Origin: Comamonas testosteroni ATCC 11996
GTDB lineage: Bacteria; Pseudomonadota; Gammaproteobacteria; Burkholderiales; Burkholderiaceae_C
NCBI RefSeq assembly: GCF_000241525.1
Contig: NZ_AHIL01000043.1
Coordinates: 186,001 to 250,000, forward strand
Reading direction: 5' to 3'
DNA length: 64,000 nucleotides
Part shown: positions 10,143-19,664 of the stretch, piece after piece
Position numbering within the stretch: position 1 is the stretch's first letter
Layout of the letters: each line of letters starts with the position of its first letter
Position numbers and translations under genes: made by a program
The notes under the pieces: generated by a model
Databases searched by the model: none
What the model was told of the DNA's origin: nothing
The model's input: the letters and a program-made list of their open reading frames with translations, nothing else

Positions 10143-11756
10143 ATGACTTCCACGACCTCTGACGACCCCGGAGCTGGCGCCTCGCCACCAGCCCCGGCGG
10201 CCCGCCCCATGCCGCCAGCCATCGCCCCGCTCAAGGGCGCGCAGCTCGCCCTGGGTACGCTGGCGCTATCGCTGGCCACCTTCATGAACGTGCTGGACTC
10301 CTCCATTGCCAACGTGGCCATTCCGGCCATCTCCGGCGATGTGGGCGTCAGCCCCAGCCAGGGCACCTGGGTCATCACCAGCTTTGGTGTGGCCAATGCC
10401 ATCTCAGTGCCGCTGACGGGCTGGCTCACCCAGCGCTTCGGCGCCGTGCGCCTGTTCACCATGAGCGTGCTGCTGTTCGTGCTGACCTCCTGGCTCTGCG
10501 GCTTTGCCTCCTCGCTGGAGATGCTGGTGCTGTTCCGCGTGCTGCAAGGCGCCGTGGCCGGCCCCATGATCCCGCTGTCGCAGACCCTGCTGCTGTCCAG
10601 CTATCCGCCCGCCAAGGCCGGTGTGGCGCTATCGCTCTGGGGCGTGACCACGCTGGTCGCGCCCGTGGTCGGGCCACTGCTGGGCGGATGGATCACGGAC
10701 AATATTTCCTGGCCCTGGATCTTCTACATCAACGTTCCCGTGGGCCTGCTCTCGGCCCTCATGACCTGGAGCATCTACCGCAACCGCGAAACGCCCACGC
10801 GCAAGCTGCCTATCGACACCGTGGGCCTGTCCCTGCTCGTGCTCTGGGTGGCGGCGCTGCAGCTGATGCTGGACAAGGGCAAGGAGCTGGACTGGTTTGC
10901 CTCCAATGAAATCATCGCCTTTGCGGTGATTGCCGTGGTGGCCTTTGCCGTCTTCGTGGTCTGGGAGCTGACCGACGCCCATCCAGTCGTCGATCTGCGC
11001 CTGTTCAAGCGACGCAACTTCGCGGCTGGCTCGATCGCGCTGTCGATCGCCTATGGCCTGTTCTTCGGCAATGTCGTGCTGCTGCCGCTGTGGCTGCAGC
11101 AATGGATGGGCTACACCTCCACCTCGGCCGGCCTGGCCCTGGCGCCGGTTGGCCTGCTGGCCATCCTGCTCACGCCAATGGTGGGCCGCAAGGTCGGTGT
11201 CTGGGATCCGCGCAAGATGGCCACGATTGCCTTCATCGTGTTTGCCATGGTGCTGTGGATGCGCTCGAAGTTCACCGTGGAGACCGACTTCGCCCATATC
11301 CTGATTCCCACGCTGATTCAGGGCGGTGCCATGGCATTTTTCTTCATTCCGCTGACCACCATCACGCTGAGCGGACTGACGCCGGACCGCATTCCTGCCG
11401 CCGCTGGTCTGTCCAACTTCGTGCGGATCACGGCTGGTGCCATGGGAACCTCGATTGCCACCACCCTGTGGGAAAGCCGGGCTTCCATGCACCATGCGCA
11501 TCTGACCGAGTTGCTGGTGCAGGGCCAGGGCACGTTTGCCAGCACGGTCAGAAATCTGCAGGCAGCGGGCATGAGCGCCGAGCAGGCCTATGCCCAGATC
11601 AACCGGCTGATCGATCAGCAGGCCTTCACACGGGCCGCCGACGACATCTTTCTGGCATCGTCCTTTCTGTTCCTGAGCCTGATCGTGCTGATCTGGTTCA
11701 CCAAGCGCCCGGCCTCTGCCGCAGGAGCCTCCGACGCGGCCGCCGGCGCACACTGA
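10143..11756 (+). CDS. emrB: EmrB/QacA-type drug:proton antiporter (DHA2 MFS)
   Basis: 537 aa with about 14 hydrophobic segments, as in the DHA2 family. FMNVLDSSIANVAIPAISGDVG is the family's TM1 motif C-like region, and the loop motif LTQRFGAVRLF (motif A) follows TM2. It would expel lipophilic drugs in exchange for protons and hand them to EmrA and the outer membrane channel. Last gene of the operon; the transcript should stop in the palindrome at 11758-11824. Confidence 0.93.
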   Translation: MTSTTSDDPGAGASPPAPAARPMPPAIAPLKGAQLALGTLALSLATFMNVLDSSIANVAIPAISGDVGVSPSQGTWVITSFGVANAISVPLTGWLTQRFGAVRLFTMSVLLFVLTSWLCGFASSLEMLVLFRVLQGAVAGPMIPLSQTLLLSSYPPAKAGVALSLWGVTTLVAPVVGPLLGGWITDNISWPWIFYINVPVGLLSALMTWSIYRNRETPTRKLPIDTVGLSLLVLWVAALQLMLDKGKELDWFASNEIIAFAVIAVVAFAVFVVWELTDAHPVVDLRLFKRRNFAAGSIALSIAYGLFFGNVVLLPLWLQQWMGYTSTSAGLALAPVGLLAILLTPMVGRKVGVWDPRKMATIAFIVFAMVLWMRSKFTVETDFAHILIPTLIQGGAMAFFFIPLTTITLSGLTPDRIPAAAGLSNFVRITAGAMGTSIATTLWESRASMHHAHLTELLVQGQGTFASTVRNLQAAGMSAEQAYAQINRLIDQQAFTRAADDIFLASSFLFLSLIVLIWFTKRPASAAGASDAAAGAH

Positions 11757-11757
11757 C

Positions 11758-11824
11758 AAACTTCAGACAGAATGGGCTGCAAGCGATTGATCCACAATCG
11801 CTTGCAGCTATTTTTCTGAAGTTT
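11758..11824. terminator. Nested palindrome acting as terminator
   Basis: A perfect 14-bp stem (GCTGCAAGCGATTG 11776-11789, CAATCGCTTGCAGC 11795-11808, 5-nt loop) followed by TATTTTT lies inside an outer 10-bp repeat (AAACTTCAGA 11758-11767, TCTGAAGTTT 11815-11824). The outer arms abut both the emrB stop and the stop of the convergent TPR gene. The inner arms belong to the dispersed palindrome family. Confidence 0.85.
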
Positions 11825-12154
11825 CTAGGTGCCGGCAGCCTGCTTGTCCAGGCGCCGCAAAAACACCTGCAGCTCCTTGACGACCTGGGCATCGCCCTTG
11901 GCCTGAGCGCAGCTCAGCCCTTGCTGCCAGGCGGCTCGCGCCGCCTGCGCATCGCCCAGCGCCAGCTCCACCCTGCCCAGCTGCTTCCAGGCGACGGAGT
12001 ATTCGGCATCCAGTGCCGTGGCCTTGCGCAGATGCTCGCGCGCCACGCCCATCAGCTCCTCATCGGCATAAGCCTTGCCCAGGGTGTAACGCAGCAAGGC
12101 ACCGTCCTTGCCGGCAGCCAGCAGATTTTCGAGATTCAGAACCATGGGATTCAT
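11825..12154 (-). CDS. Small TPR-repeat protein
   Basis: 109 aa from the ATG at 12154, preceded on the minus strand by a strong SD (GAGGAGG); the longer frame to 12394 is not supported. It consists of two to three tetratricopeptide-like helical pairs (LLRYTLGKAYADEELMGVAREHLRKATALDAEYSVAWKQLGRVELALGDAQAARAAW is the recognisable span). No signal peptide. TPR proteins mediate protein-protein contacts; the partner is unknown. Divergent from an MBL-fold gene across about 150 bp. Confidence 0.82.
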   Translation of the reverse strand: MNPMVLNLENLLAAGKDGALLRYTLGKAYADEELMGVAREHLRKATALDAEYSVAWKQLGRVELALGDAQAARAAWQQGLSCAQAKGDAQVVKELQVFLRRLDKQAAGT

Positions 12155-12303
12155 TGTGCTTGCTCCTCCTCGAGCAAGTGTCGCATCGGTCCCATGCCAG
12201 TGCCCGAATGGCCGTTGCCGCGATACGGCCTCTTGCAAGTTCGCTCTTGCAGCGCAGCAAACCGTCCCAAACTGCGGCAAATGTCTTACTAAGGCGCCCG
12301 ATC

Positions 12304-13386
12304 TTGTTTCGCAAACCAAGCCTCTCCACCCCCATCGCCGACTACGAGGACTCGCCTCAGTATTCAGGCGGGCGCTTTCGCAACACGTATCCACGTCCGG
12401 CTGACGGCCCCAAGCCTGATGCCGGGACGCTGTGGAAGTTCTTCTTCAACAAGCCGGCCGATTCCGAGCCGGGCAAGGCGCTGCCCGTGCTGCCGCTTAG
12501 CACGGCCGAGCTGAACCTCGCGCCCGAACGCAGCCTGTATCGCCTGGGCCATTCCACCTTGCTGATGAAGCTGCGCGGCGGCTGGTGGCTGACGGACCCG
12601 GTGTTTTCCGAGCGTGCCTCCCCACTATCGTTTGCCGGCCCCAAGCGCTTTCATGCCCCGCCGATTGCCCTGGACGAGTTGCCTGCCTTGCGCGGCGTGC
12701 TGCTCTCGCATGACCACTACGACCACCTGGACCGAGCCACCATTCGAGTGCTTGCGCCCAAGGTAGGCGTTTTTCTCTGCCCTTTGGGAGTGGGAGACAG
12801 ACTGGCGGCCTGGGGCGTGCCGGCCGACAAGATCGTGCAGCACGACTGGTGGCAGGGCAGCGAGGTCGACGGCCTGCGTTTCACGGCCACGCCCGCCCAG
12901 CATTTCTCTGGGCGCAGCCTGCGAGACGGCAACCGTACGCTCTGGTCTTCCTGGACCATAGAAGACCGCCAGGCCGACAGGCCGCTGCGCGTTTTCTTCA
13001 GCGGCGATGGCGGCTACTTCGACGGATTTGCCGAAATCGGCAGGCGCTTCGGCCCCTTCGATGTCACATTGATGGAGACCGGAGCCTACGACGCCCACTG
13101 GCCCTATGTCCATATGCATCCGGCCCAGACCATGCAAGCCCACCGGGATCTCGGCGGCCAATGGCTGCTGCCCATACACAACGGCACTTTCAACCTCGCC
13201 ATGCATGCCTGGTGGGATCCCTTCGAGCAAATTCTGAGTCTGGGCAGGCAGCACGGCATAGAGATCGCCACGCCCATGATGGGCGAGCGCCTGGACCTGA
13301 GCGCTCCGCATGCCGGCTCGGCCTGGTGGCGTGCCTGTGCCGAGGTCGATATCAAAGGACTGGATCTGCGCCCTGCGCAACCCTGA
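12304..13386 (+). CDS. MBL-fold metal-dependent hydrolase
   Basis: 360 aa if translation starts at TTG 12304, chosen because AAGG lies about 10 bp upstream and no in-frame ATG precedes the conserved region. The metal-binding motif SHDHYDH (H136, H138, D140, H141) is intact, followed by later histidines in TPAQHFSGRS and MHPAQTMQAH and a METGAYDAHW segment. The fold and the RSLYRLGHSTLLMKLRGGWWLTDPV lead-in resemble UlaG/NAPE-PLD-like hydrolases, which act on lactones or phospholipid esters. Substrate unknown. The next gene starts about 30 bp downstream, so the two may be co-transcribed. Confidence 0.85.
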   Translation: MFRKPSLSTPIADYEDSPQYSGGRFRNTYPRPADGPKPDAGTLWKFFFNKPADSEPGKALPVLPLSTAELNLAPERSLYRLGHSTLLMKLRGGWWLTDPVFSERASPLSFAGPKRFHAPPIALDELPALRGVLLSHDHYDHLDRATIRVLAPKVGVFLCPLGVGDRLAAWGVPADKIVQHDWWQGSEVDGLRFTATPAQHFSGRSLRDGNRTLWSSWTIEDRQADRPLRVFFSGDGGYFDGFAEIGRRFGPFDVTLMETGAYDAHWPYVHMHPAQTMQAHRDLGGQWLLPIHNGTFNLAMHAWWDPFEQILSLGRQHGIEIATPMMGERLDLSAPHAGSAWWRACAEVDIKGLDLRPAQP

Positions 13387-13417
13387 AAATGCTGCCGACA
13401 TGGCCGACAATGCCCTC

Positions 13418-13978
13418 ATGGACATTTCGCGCACTTCACACCTTGCCGCAGCCCTGGCCACCTTGCTGCTCGGTGCCTGTTCCCACCTCTCCGATGGCAG
13501 TCAGCCCAAGCTGCCTCCGGATGCCGGCACCCCGAGCACGGTTTCCGAGCGGCCGGAGCCGACGCCGGCTCCGTCATTGAACACGCAGCGCAAGCGGTCA
13601 CAGAGCATGGAATGGCCCGCCTGGATCAATGCAGATTGCACACCCCCCGCCCAGCTCGATCAGCAACCCCGGCCACGCCGCCACACCACGCCCTCCATCA
13701 GCGCCCACTGGTTTCCGAACGGGCTGGAAACCACGGTGGTCTTCCGCCTGGAAGTCACGGCTCAGGGTCAGCTCGGCCGTGTGGCCTATCAACCTGCCGA
13801 TGCCGATCCCCGCATCGTGAATTCCATCATGCGCTCGCTCAAGCTCTGGAAGTTCAAGCCCGGCATGCGCCAGGGCCAGCCCGTGGCAGCCTGCTTCGAG
13901 CAGCCCTATCAGTTGGTGTTTCCACGCCAGGAGATTGAGCTCCCCGAGCCTCCATCCTTGAATACCGAGACACGATGA
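13418..13978 (+). CDS. Lipoprotein with a TonB C-terminal-like domain
   Basis: 186 aa from ATG 13418 (ATG 13400 is an alternative). The N-terminus is a lipoprotein signal ending LLLGAC with C21 lipidated, followed by a proline-rich linker. The C-terminal part (NGLETTVVFRLEVTAQGQLGRV, DPRIVNSIMRSLKLWKFKPGMRQGQPVAAC) matches the beta-alpha-beta TonB C-terminal pattern, in which KFKPG-like residues end the helix. It lacks the TonB membrane anchor, so it is not a conventional TonB; a periplasmic or outer membrane accessory role is inferred. Confidence 0.72.
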   Translation: MDISRTSHLAAALATLLLGACSHLSDGSQPKLPPDAGTPSTVSERPEPTPAPSLNTQRKRSQSMEWPAWINADCTPPAQLDQQPRPRRHTTPSISAHWFPNGLETTVVFRLEVTAQGQLGRVAYQPADADPRIVNSIMRSLKLWKFKPGMRQGQPVAACFEQPYQLVFPRQEIELPEPPSLNTETR

Positions 13979-14075
13979 GCGCACAGGCCCAATCCCGGCG
14001 ATCTGTGCTCGAAAACCCCAAAATCCACTAATTGCGGTGGTGCAGGCACCCTGCCCGCCGCTAGAATCGCCAACG

Positions 14076-14168
14076 TCAGGAGAGAGTGCCTGCAGCTTGA
14101 AGCTGCCTTGCACCGCCGAAGGCGCAGACCCCCACCCGGAGTCAAAACGCTCAGGCAAAAGGACTGAC
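14076..14168 (+). ncRNA. Glycine riboswitch, aptamer 1
   Basis: Conserved glycine aptamer blocks are visible: GGAGAGAG (14079-14086), GCCGAAGGCGCAGACCC, and CTCAGGCAAAAGGACTGACA (to about 14170). They match the gcvT motif pattern of purine-rich J-regions around short stems. It is the first half of a tandem riboswitch immediately upstream of gcvT. A TAGAAT at 14062-14067 is a possible -10, but no good -35 accompanies it. Confidence 0.93.
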
Positions 14169-14204
14169 AAACGCTGCAAGGTGTGCGAGCCTGCAGCGTC
14201 CCTT

Positions 14205-14315
14205 GCTGGAGAGAGATGCAGGCCGTCATTTCGTATGTGCGCCAGCATCCACCGAAGGAGCAAACTGTCCGCGAAAGCAAAGACAGTGAATCTCTCAGGT
14301 AAAGCGGACAGCAGG
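14205..14315 (+). ncRNA. Glycine riboswitch, aptamer 2
   Basis: Second aptamer: TGGAGAGAG (14208-14216), CACCGAAGGAGCAAAC, and GAATCTCTCAGGTAAAGCGGACAG ending near 14312. Tandem architecture is usual for glycine-responsive control of the glycine cleavage operon, where ligand turns expression on. The 70 bp between it and the gcvT start shows no terminator with a T tract, so translational control is more likely than attenuation; that is inference. Confidence 0.93.
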
Positions 14316-14385
14316 GCAAGCCCGCCAAGCATGGCCCAGTCATGCATGGCCACTCATTTGGTTTTGACCACCGGAGCGCTTGCCT

Positions 14386-15522
14386 GTGACTGCTGCTGCC
14401 ACTTCTTCCGATCTGCGTTCCACGCCGCTGTTTGCCCTGCACCAGAAACTGGGTGCCCGCATGGTGCCGTTTGCCGGCTACTCCATGCCCGTGCAATACC
14501 CTCAAGGCCTGATGGCCGAGCATCTGCACACGCGCAAGGCCGCCGGCCTGTTCGATGTCTCGCACATGGGCCAGTTGCTGTTGCGCGGCCCCGATGCCGC
14601 CGCCGCGCTCGAATCGCTGATGCCCGTCGATGTCATCGACCTGGGCCTGCACAAGCAGCGCTACGGACTGCTGCTCGATGAACAAGGCGGCATTCTCGAC
14701 GACCTGATGTTCGTCAATCGCGGCGATGATCTGTTCCTCATCGTCAACGGCGCCTGCAAAGAGGCCGATATCACCCATATCCAGAGCGGCATCGGTAACC
14801 GCTGCGAGGTCGTCCCACTGCCCGAGCGCGCCCTGCTGGCCCTGCAAGGCCCGCAAGCCGCTGCGGCCCTCTCGCGTCTGATTCCCGGTGTGACGCAACT
14901 GGTCTTCATGACCGGCAATCACTTCGACTGGCAAGGCCATGCGCTCTACATCACGCGAAGCGGCTATACGGGCGAGGACGGCTTTGAAATCTCCCTGCCC
15001 GGAGAAGCAGCCGAAGCCTTTGCCCAAGCTCTGCTGGCCCAGCCCGAGGTGGCCCCCATCGGTCTGGGCGCGCGCAACTCGCTGCGCCTTGAAGCCGGAC
15101 TTTGCCTGTACGGCAACGACATAGACACCAGCACCACCCCGGTGGAAGCCGCGCTGAACTGGGCCATGCAGAAGGTGCGCCGCACCGGCGGCGAGCGCGA
15201 GGGCGGCTTTCCCGGTGCGGCCATCGTGCTGGAGCAATTGCAGAACCCTCAGTCGCTGCGCCGCAAGCGCGTGGGCCTGATCGCGCTGGAGCGCATTCCC
15301 GTGCGCGAGCCCGCCGTGCTGGAAAACATGGACGGACAGCATATCGGCCACATCACCAGCGGCCTGCTCAGCCCCACGCTCAACCAGCCCGTGGCACTGG
15401 CCTATGTCGAGCCCGACTACGCCGCCATTGATACGGAAATCTTCGCCATGGTGCGCGGCAAGCCCGTGCCCATGAAGGTGGTCGCCACGCCATTCGTTCC
15501 CACCCGCTACTACCGCGGCTAG
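14386..15522 (+). CDS. gcvT: Glycine cleavage system T protein (aminomethyltransferase)
   Basis: 378 aa from GTG 14386, preferred over TTG 14380 because GGAG at 14373-14376 then lies 9 bp upstream. Key segments: LHQKLGARMVPFAGYSMPVQYPQGL, AAGLFDVSHMGQLLLRGPDA and ITRSGYTGEDGFEISLPGE, the folate-binding aminomethyltransferase signature. It releases ammonia from the aminomethyl-lipoyl H protein and passes the methylene group to tetrahydrofolate. First gene of the operon under the tandem glycine riboswitch. Confidence 0.97.
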   Translation: MTAAATSSDLRSTPLFALHQKLGARMVPFAGYSMPVQYPQGLMAEHLHTRKAAGLFDVSHMGQLLLRGPDAAAALESLMPVDVIDLGLHKQRYGLLLDEQGGILDDLMFVNRGDDLFLIVNGACKEADITHIQSGIGNRCEVVPLPERALLALQGPQAAAALSRLIPGVTQLVFMTGNHFDWQGHALYITRSGYTGEDGFEISLPGEAAEAFAQALLAQPEVAPIGLGARNSLRLEAGLCLYGNDIDTSTTPVEAALNWAMQKVRRTGGEREGGFPGAAIVLEQLQNPQSLRRKRVGLIALERIPVREPAVLENMDGQHIGHITSGLLSPTLNQPVALAYVEPDYAAIDTEIFAMVRGKPVPMKVVATPFVPTRYYRG

Positions 15523-15644
15523 GTCTGCCGCCGTGCATGAGACGGGCCACTTTGCCAAACAGCCGCCAGAACACCGCTAAAGTGCGAACTGGACCTTTCT
15601 CAAACAACACCCGATTCCCCTGAATCCCCCATCTGGAGCTTTCC

Positions 15645-16019
15645 ATGAGCATCAAGTATTCCAAAGAACACGAGTGGATCAACGCCGCTGACACCAATGC
15701 CGCCATCGTCGGCATCACCATACACGCACAGGATGCGCTGGGCGATGTGGTGTTTGTGGACCTGCCTGCCGTGGGATCCTCCTTCAAAGCCGGCGATGTG
15801 GCTGGCGTGGTCGAATCCGTCAAGGCCGCTGCCGATGTCTACATGCCCGTGACCGGCGAGATCGTCGAAGTCAACGAAGCCCTGCGCGATGACCCGTCTC
15901 TCGCCAACAGCGACCCACTGGCCGCGGGCTGGTTCTTCAAGGTCAAGATGAGCAATGTGGGCGAGCTCGAAGCTCTGATGGAAGAGACCGCCTACAACGA
16001 CTTCGCCAAGGACAACTAA
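15645..16019 (+). CDS. gcvH: Glycine cleavage system H protein
   Basis: 124 aa, the normal size of H protein. The lipoylation site is K60 in VESVKAAADVY, within a hammerhead lipoyl domain (HEWINAADTNAAIVGIT, then GDVVFVDLPAVG). It shuttles the aminomethyl group between P, T and L proteins. It lies 122 bp after gcvT and is followed by a hairpin with a short T run that could reduce transcription of the downstream genes. Confidence 0.97.
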   Translation: MSIKYSKEHEWINAADTNAAIVGITIHAQDALGDVVFVDLPAVGSSFKAGDVAGVVESVKAAADVYMPVTGEIVEVNEALRDDPSLANSDPLAAGWFFKVKMSNVGELEALMEETAYNDFAKDN

Positions 16020-16027
16020 GCGTATCA

Positions 16028-16056
16028 ACGGCCCTCGCATTGCGAAGGCCGTTTTT
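16028..16056 (+). terminator. Hairpin with short T run after gcvH
   Basis: ACGGCC (16028-16033) pairs with GGCCGT (16047-16052), with an inner TCGC/GCGA stem and a 3-nt loop, followed by TTTT. It lies inside the gcv cluster, so it may be a partial terminator that sets H protein above P protein. Confidence 0.65.
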
Positions 16057-16066
16057 GCATGCAGCC

Positions 16067-16618
16067 ATGAGCACCATTCTGTATTTCGACGATCCGGACA
16101 TCGGTCTCGCCCGCGAGACCAGTCACCCGACCTTTGCACGCATCGCGGCCCAGGACTTCTATTACGACTGCGGTGACGACTTCAGCCCCTTCGGCAACGA
16201 TGATGGCAGCGACACGCTGGCCGCACTTGAAGAGTGGTACCAGGAGCAGACGGGCGGTAAGCCCGCCAAGGCACTGCGCTTTCTGCGCCAGCAACTGAGC
16301 GACTGGGATTTGCCCGTGCCCCAGGACATGCTGGCTCAAGACGAAGCTGCCAAGGCCCAATGGATGGCCAGCGACGACATGAACCAGATCTATCTGCGCT
16401 CGGTCTGTCGCGCCCACGTGGCCACCGCCTTTGGTCAGCTCAAGATCACAGGCAGCATCGATGCCGATCTGCACCAGCAAGCCCTGCTTGCCCTGGCCTG
16501 CCAGCAATGGCTGAACACCGTGGCGCGCAGCAAATATCCCGATTGGGAATATGCCGACCAGGAAAGCGAACGCCTGGCCCTGATGAACACCGCGCTGGAA
16601 CAAGCCAGCACTGCTTGA
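16067..16618 (+). CDS. Unknown protein between gcvH and gcvP
   Basis: 183 aa from ATG 16067 (starting STILYFDDPDIGLARE); a longer frame from 16040 would run into the hairpin. Acidic, soluble, with no signal peptide or membrane segment, mostly helical by composition (EEWYQEQTGGKPAKALRFLRQQLSDW; HQQALLALACQQWLNTVARSKYPDWEYADQE are readable). No family or catalytic motif is recognised. Same strand as gcvH and gcvP, with gaps of about 47 and 90 bp, so probably part of the glycine-induced operon. Confidence 0.75.
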   Translation: MSTILYFDDPDIGLARETSHPTFARIAAQDFYYDCGDDFSPFGNDDGSDTLAALEEWYQEQTGGKPAKALRFLRQQLSDWDLPVPQDMLAQDEAAKAQWMASDDMNQIYLRSVCRAHVATAFGQLKITGSIDADLHQQALLALACQQWLNTVARSKYPDWEYADQESERLALMNTALEQASTA

Positions 16619-16708
16619 AGCACCGGCCGTATGCCTTCAGGCATACGGCATTCACGCATGCCTGGCATGCAAACCGTCAGTCACAGTATTTGAGAATAGG
16701 TCCCTCCC

Positions 16709-19612
16709 ATGCTGATGTCGCCTCCCGCCCCCGTCGCTTCGCTGGAAGCGCTGGAAAACAGCCAAGAATTCATCCCCCGTCATATAGGCCCGGACGCCGA
16801 TGAGCAGCAAAAAATGCTGGCCGCCATCGGCAAGCCATCGCTGGACGCCTTGATCCGCGATGTGATGCCCGACTCCATCGCTCGCGCCAGGCCCATGGAT
16901 CTTCCGCCGCCGATTACTGAAGCCGCTGCGCTGGCCGAACTCAAGGCCATCGCCAGCAAGAACCAGGTGCTGAAGAGCTTTATCGGCCAGGGCTATTACG
17001 GCACGCACACGCCGGGCGTCATCCTGCGCAACATCCTCGAGAACCCCGCCTGGTACACGGCCTACACTCCCTACCAGGCCGAAATCTCACAAGGCCGCAT
17101 GGAGGCGCTGGTCAACTTCCAGACCATGGTGACCGACCTGACCGGCATGCCGATTGCCAATGCTTCCATGCTGGACGAGGCCACGGCAGCCGCCGAGGCC
17201 ATGGCGCTGGCCAGGCGCTCTGTCAAATCCAGAAGCCATCGCATCGTGCTGGCCGGCGATCTGCACCCGCAAACGATTGAAGTCATCGAGACCCGCGCCC
17301 GGCCGATCGGCATCGAAGTGGTGATCGCCAACAGCCAGCAGGAGTGGGATGCCGCGCTGGCGGGCGACCTGTTTGCCGCCGTCATCCAGTACCCGGCCTC
17401 CAGTGGCTGGATCGTGGACTGGAAGGCCGATGTGCAAGCCATTCACGCCAAGCAGGCGGCCGCCATCGTGGCCACCGACCTGCTGGCCCTGACACTGCTG
17501 ACACCGCCCGGCGAATGGGATGCCGATATTGTCGTGGGCAACAGCCAGCGCTTCGGCATGCCCATGGGAGCAGGCGGCCCGCACGCGGCCTTCATGGCCT
17601 GCCGCGACGAATACAAGCGCAGCCTGCCCGGCCGTCTGGTGGGTGTCAGCGTCGATGTGCATGGCAAGCCCGCCTACCGCCTCGCGCTGCAGACACGTGA
17701 GCAGCATATCCGCCGCGAAAAGGCGACGTCCAATATCTGTACGGCCCAGGTCCTGCCGGCCGTGATCGCCAGCATGTATGCCGTCTACCACGGCCCCCAG
17801 GGACTGAAGCGCATTGCCCAGCGGGTGGCGCGCCTGACGGCGATCCTGAGCCGGGGCCTGGCAAGGCTGGGCTTCAGCGCCCATCACCACGACACAGCCT
17901 TCGACACACTGAGCCTGCATACCCGGGATGCAACCGATGCCCTGGCGGCTCGTGCCGTATCCCGAGGCGTCAATCTGCGCAAGGCCTGGAATGAATATCT
18001 GTGCATCAGCCTGGACGAAACCACGACCCGGGCCGATGTCGAGCTGATCTGGAGCATCTTTGCCCAGGAGGGTCAGGCTCTGCCCACCATCGAGGCCATG
18101 GATGAAGGCCCTACCTCACTGATCCCCGAATCCCTGCAGCGCAGCACGGCCTATCTGAGCCACCCGGTCTTCAACACCCATCACTCCGAAACCGCCATGC
18201 TGCGCTATATCCGCAGCCTCAGCGACAAGGACCTGGCCCTGGACCGCAGCATGATCCCGCTGGGCAGTTGCACCATGAAGCTCAATGCCACCAGCGAGAT
18301 GATCCCCATCACCTGGCCCGAGTTCGCCGACATCCACCCGTTTGCTCCTGCCAGCCAGCTGCAAGGCTATGCCGAGCTGGACCAGCAACTGCGCGACTGG
18401 CTGTGTCAGGCCACGGGCTACGCGGGCATCAGCCTGCAGCCCAATGCAGGCAGCCAGGGCGAGTACGCAGGTCTGCTGGCCATCAAGGCCTTCCATGAAT
18501 CACGCGGCCAGGCGCACCGCAATATCTGCCTGATTCCCAGCAGCGCCCACGGCACCAACCCGGCAAGCGCGCAGATGGTGGGCCTGCAGGTCGTGGTCAC
18601 CCAATGCGACGACAACGGCAACGTGGACATGGCGGATCTGAAGCTGGCCTGCGAGAAGCACAGTGCCAATCTGGCCTGTATCATGATCACCTACCCCAGC
18701 ACGCACGGCGTGTTCGAGACCCAGGTCAAGGAGCTGTGCCAGCTGGTGCACAGCCATGGCGGCCGCGTCTATGTGGACGGCGCCAATATGAACGCCCTGG
18801 TAGGTCTTGCCGCGCCCGGCGAGTTCGGCGGCGATGTCAGCCATCTGAACCTGCACAAGACCTTCTGCATTCCTCACGGCGGCGGCGGCCCCGGCGTCGG
18901 CCCCGTGTGCGTGGTCGAAGATCTGGTGCCCTTTCTGCCTGGGCATGCCACCGCAGGCGACGTCCGCCAGGTGGGCGCTGTCAGCGCAGCGCCTCTGGGC
19001 AATGCAGCCGTTCTGCCGATCAGCTGGATGTATATCCGCATGATGGGCGAGCCGGGTCTGAAGCTGGCGACCGAAACCGCCATCCTCAACGCCAACTACA
19101 TCAGCGCGCGGCTCAAGGAGCACTTCCCCACGCTGTACGCGGGCGAATACGGACACGTGGCCCATGAATGCATTGTGGATCTGCGCCACTTCAAGGACAG
19201 CTGCGGCGTGATGGCCGAGGACGTGGCCAAGCGCCTGATCGACTACGGCTTCCATGCACCCACACTGTCCTTTCCCGTGCCCAACACCCTGATGGTGGAG
19301 CCGACCGAGAGTGAAAGCCTGTATGAGCTGGACCGCTTCATCGAGGCCATGATCGCCATCCGCGCCGAGATTGCCGAGGTCGAGGCCGGCAGACTGCCCC
19401 GGGACGACAACCCGCTCAAGAACGCACCCCATACGGCAGAGGCCTTGCTGGCCGCCGACTGGCACCATGGCTACAGCCGCGAAACCGCCGCCTATCCCGT
19501 GCCTGCCCTGCGCCGCGCCAAGTATTGGAGCCCCGTGGGCCGCGTCGATAACGTCTATGGTGATCGCAATCTGTTTTGCAGCTGCGTGCCCATGGACGCT
19601 TACGAAGACTGA
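16709..19612 (+). CDS. gcvP: Glycine dehydrogenase (decarboxylating), P protein
   Basis: 967 aa, full length for the fused homodimeric P protein. The N-terminal half begins [17 protein letters not shown] and contains [12 protein letters not shown]. The pyridoxal phosphate lysine is K717 in [21 protein letters not shown], followed by the glycine-rich loop. It decarboxylates glycine and transfers the aminomethyl moiety to lipoyl-GcvH. Start at ATG 16709; ATG 16715 is an alternative. Last gene of the operon, followed by a strong terminator. Confidence 0.97.
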   Translation: MLMSPPAPVASLEALENSQEFIPRHIGPDADEQQKMLAAIGKPSLDALIRDVMPDSIARARPMDLPPPITEAAALAELKAIASKNQVLKSFIGQGYYGTHTPGVILRNILENPAWYTAYTPYQAEISQGRMEALVNFQTMVTDLTGMPIANASMLDEATAAAEAMALARRSVKSRSHRIVLAGDLHPQTIEVIETRARPIGIEVVIANSQQEWDAALAGDLFAAVIQYPASSGWIVDWKADVQAIHAKQAAAIVATDLLALTLLTPPGEWDADIVVGNSQRFGMPMGAGGPHAAFMACRDEYKRSLPGRLVGVSVDVHGKPAYRLALQTREQHIRREKATSNICTAQVLPAVIASMYAVYHGPQGLKRIAQRVARLTAILSRGLARLGFSAHHHDTAFDTLSLHTRDATDALAARAVSRGVNLRKAWNEYLCISLDETTTRADVELIWSIFAQEGQALPTIEAMDEGPTSLIPESLQRSTAYLSHPVFNTHHSETAMLRYIRSLSDKDLALDRSMIPLGSCTMKLNATSEMIPITWPEFADIHPFAPASQLQGYAELDQQLRDWLCQATGYAGISLQPNAGSQGEYAGLLAIKAFHESRGQAHRNICLIPSSAHGTNPASAQMVGLQVVVTQCDDNGNVDMADLKLACEKHSANLACIMITYPSTHGVFETQVKELCQLVHSHGGRVYVDGANMNALVGLAAPGEFGGDVSHLNLHKTFCIPHGGGGPGVGPVCVVEDLVPFLPGHATAGDVRQVGAVSAAPLGNAAVLPISWMYIRMMGEPGLKLATETAILNANYISARLKEHFPTLYAGEYGHVAHECIVDLRHFKDSCGVMAEDVAKRLIDYGFHAPTLSFPVPNTLMVEPTESESLYELDRFIEAMIAIRAEIAEVEAGRLPRDDNPLKNAPHTAEALLAADWHHGYSRETAAYPVPALRRAKYWSPVGRVDNVYGDRNLFCSCVPMDAYED

Positions 19613-19632
19613 TAGCCAAGGTCTCCGCCCCA

Positions 19633-19664
19633 AGCCAGTGCGTTCCGCCGCACTGGCTTTTTTA
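19633..19664 (+). terminator. Terminator after gcvP
   Basis: AGCCAGTGCG (19633-19642), 6-nt loop, CGCACTGGCT (19649-19658), then a T run. Perfect 10-bp stem about 20 bp past the gcvP stop. Confidence 0.92.

Noticed and set aside
14037..14681. 214-codon plus-strand frame over the riboswitch and start of gcvT
   Set aside because: It covers conserved riboswitch RNA and reads gcvT out of frame, so it is not a gene.
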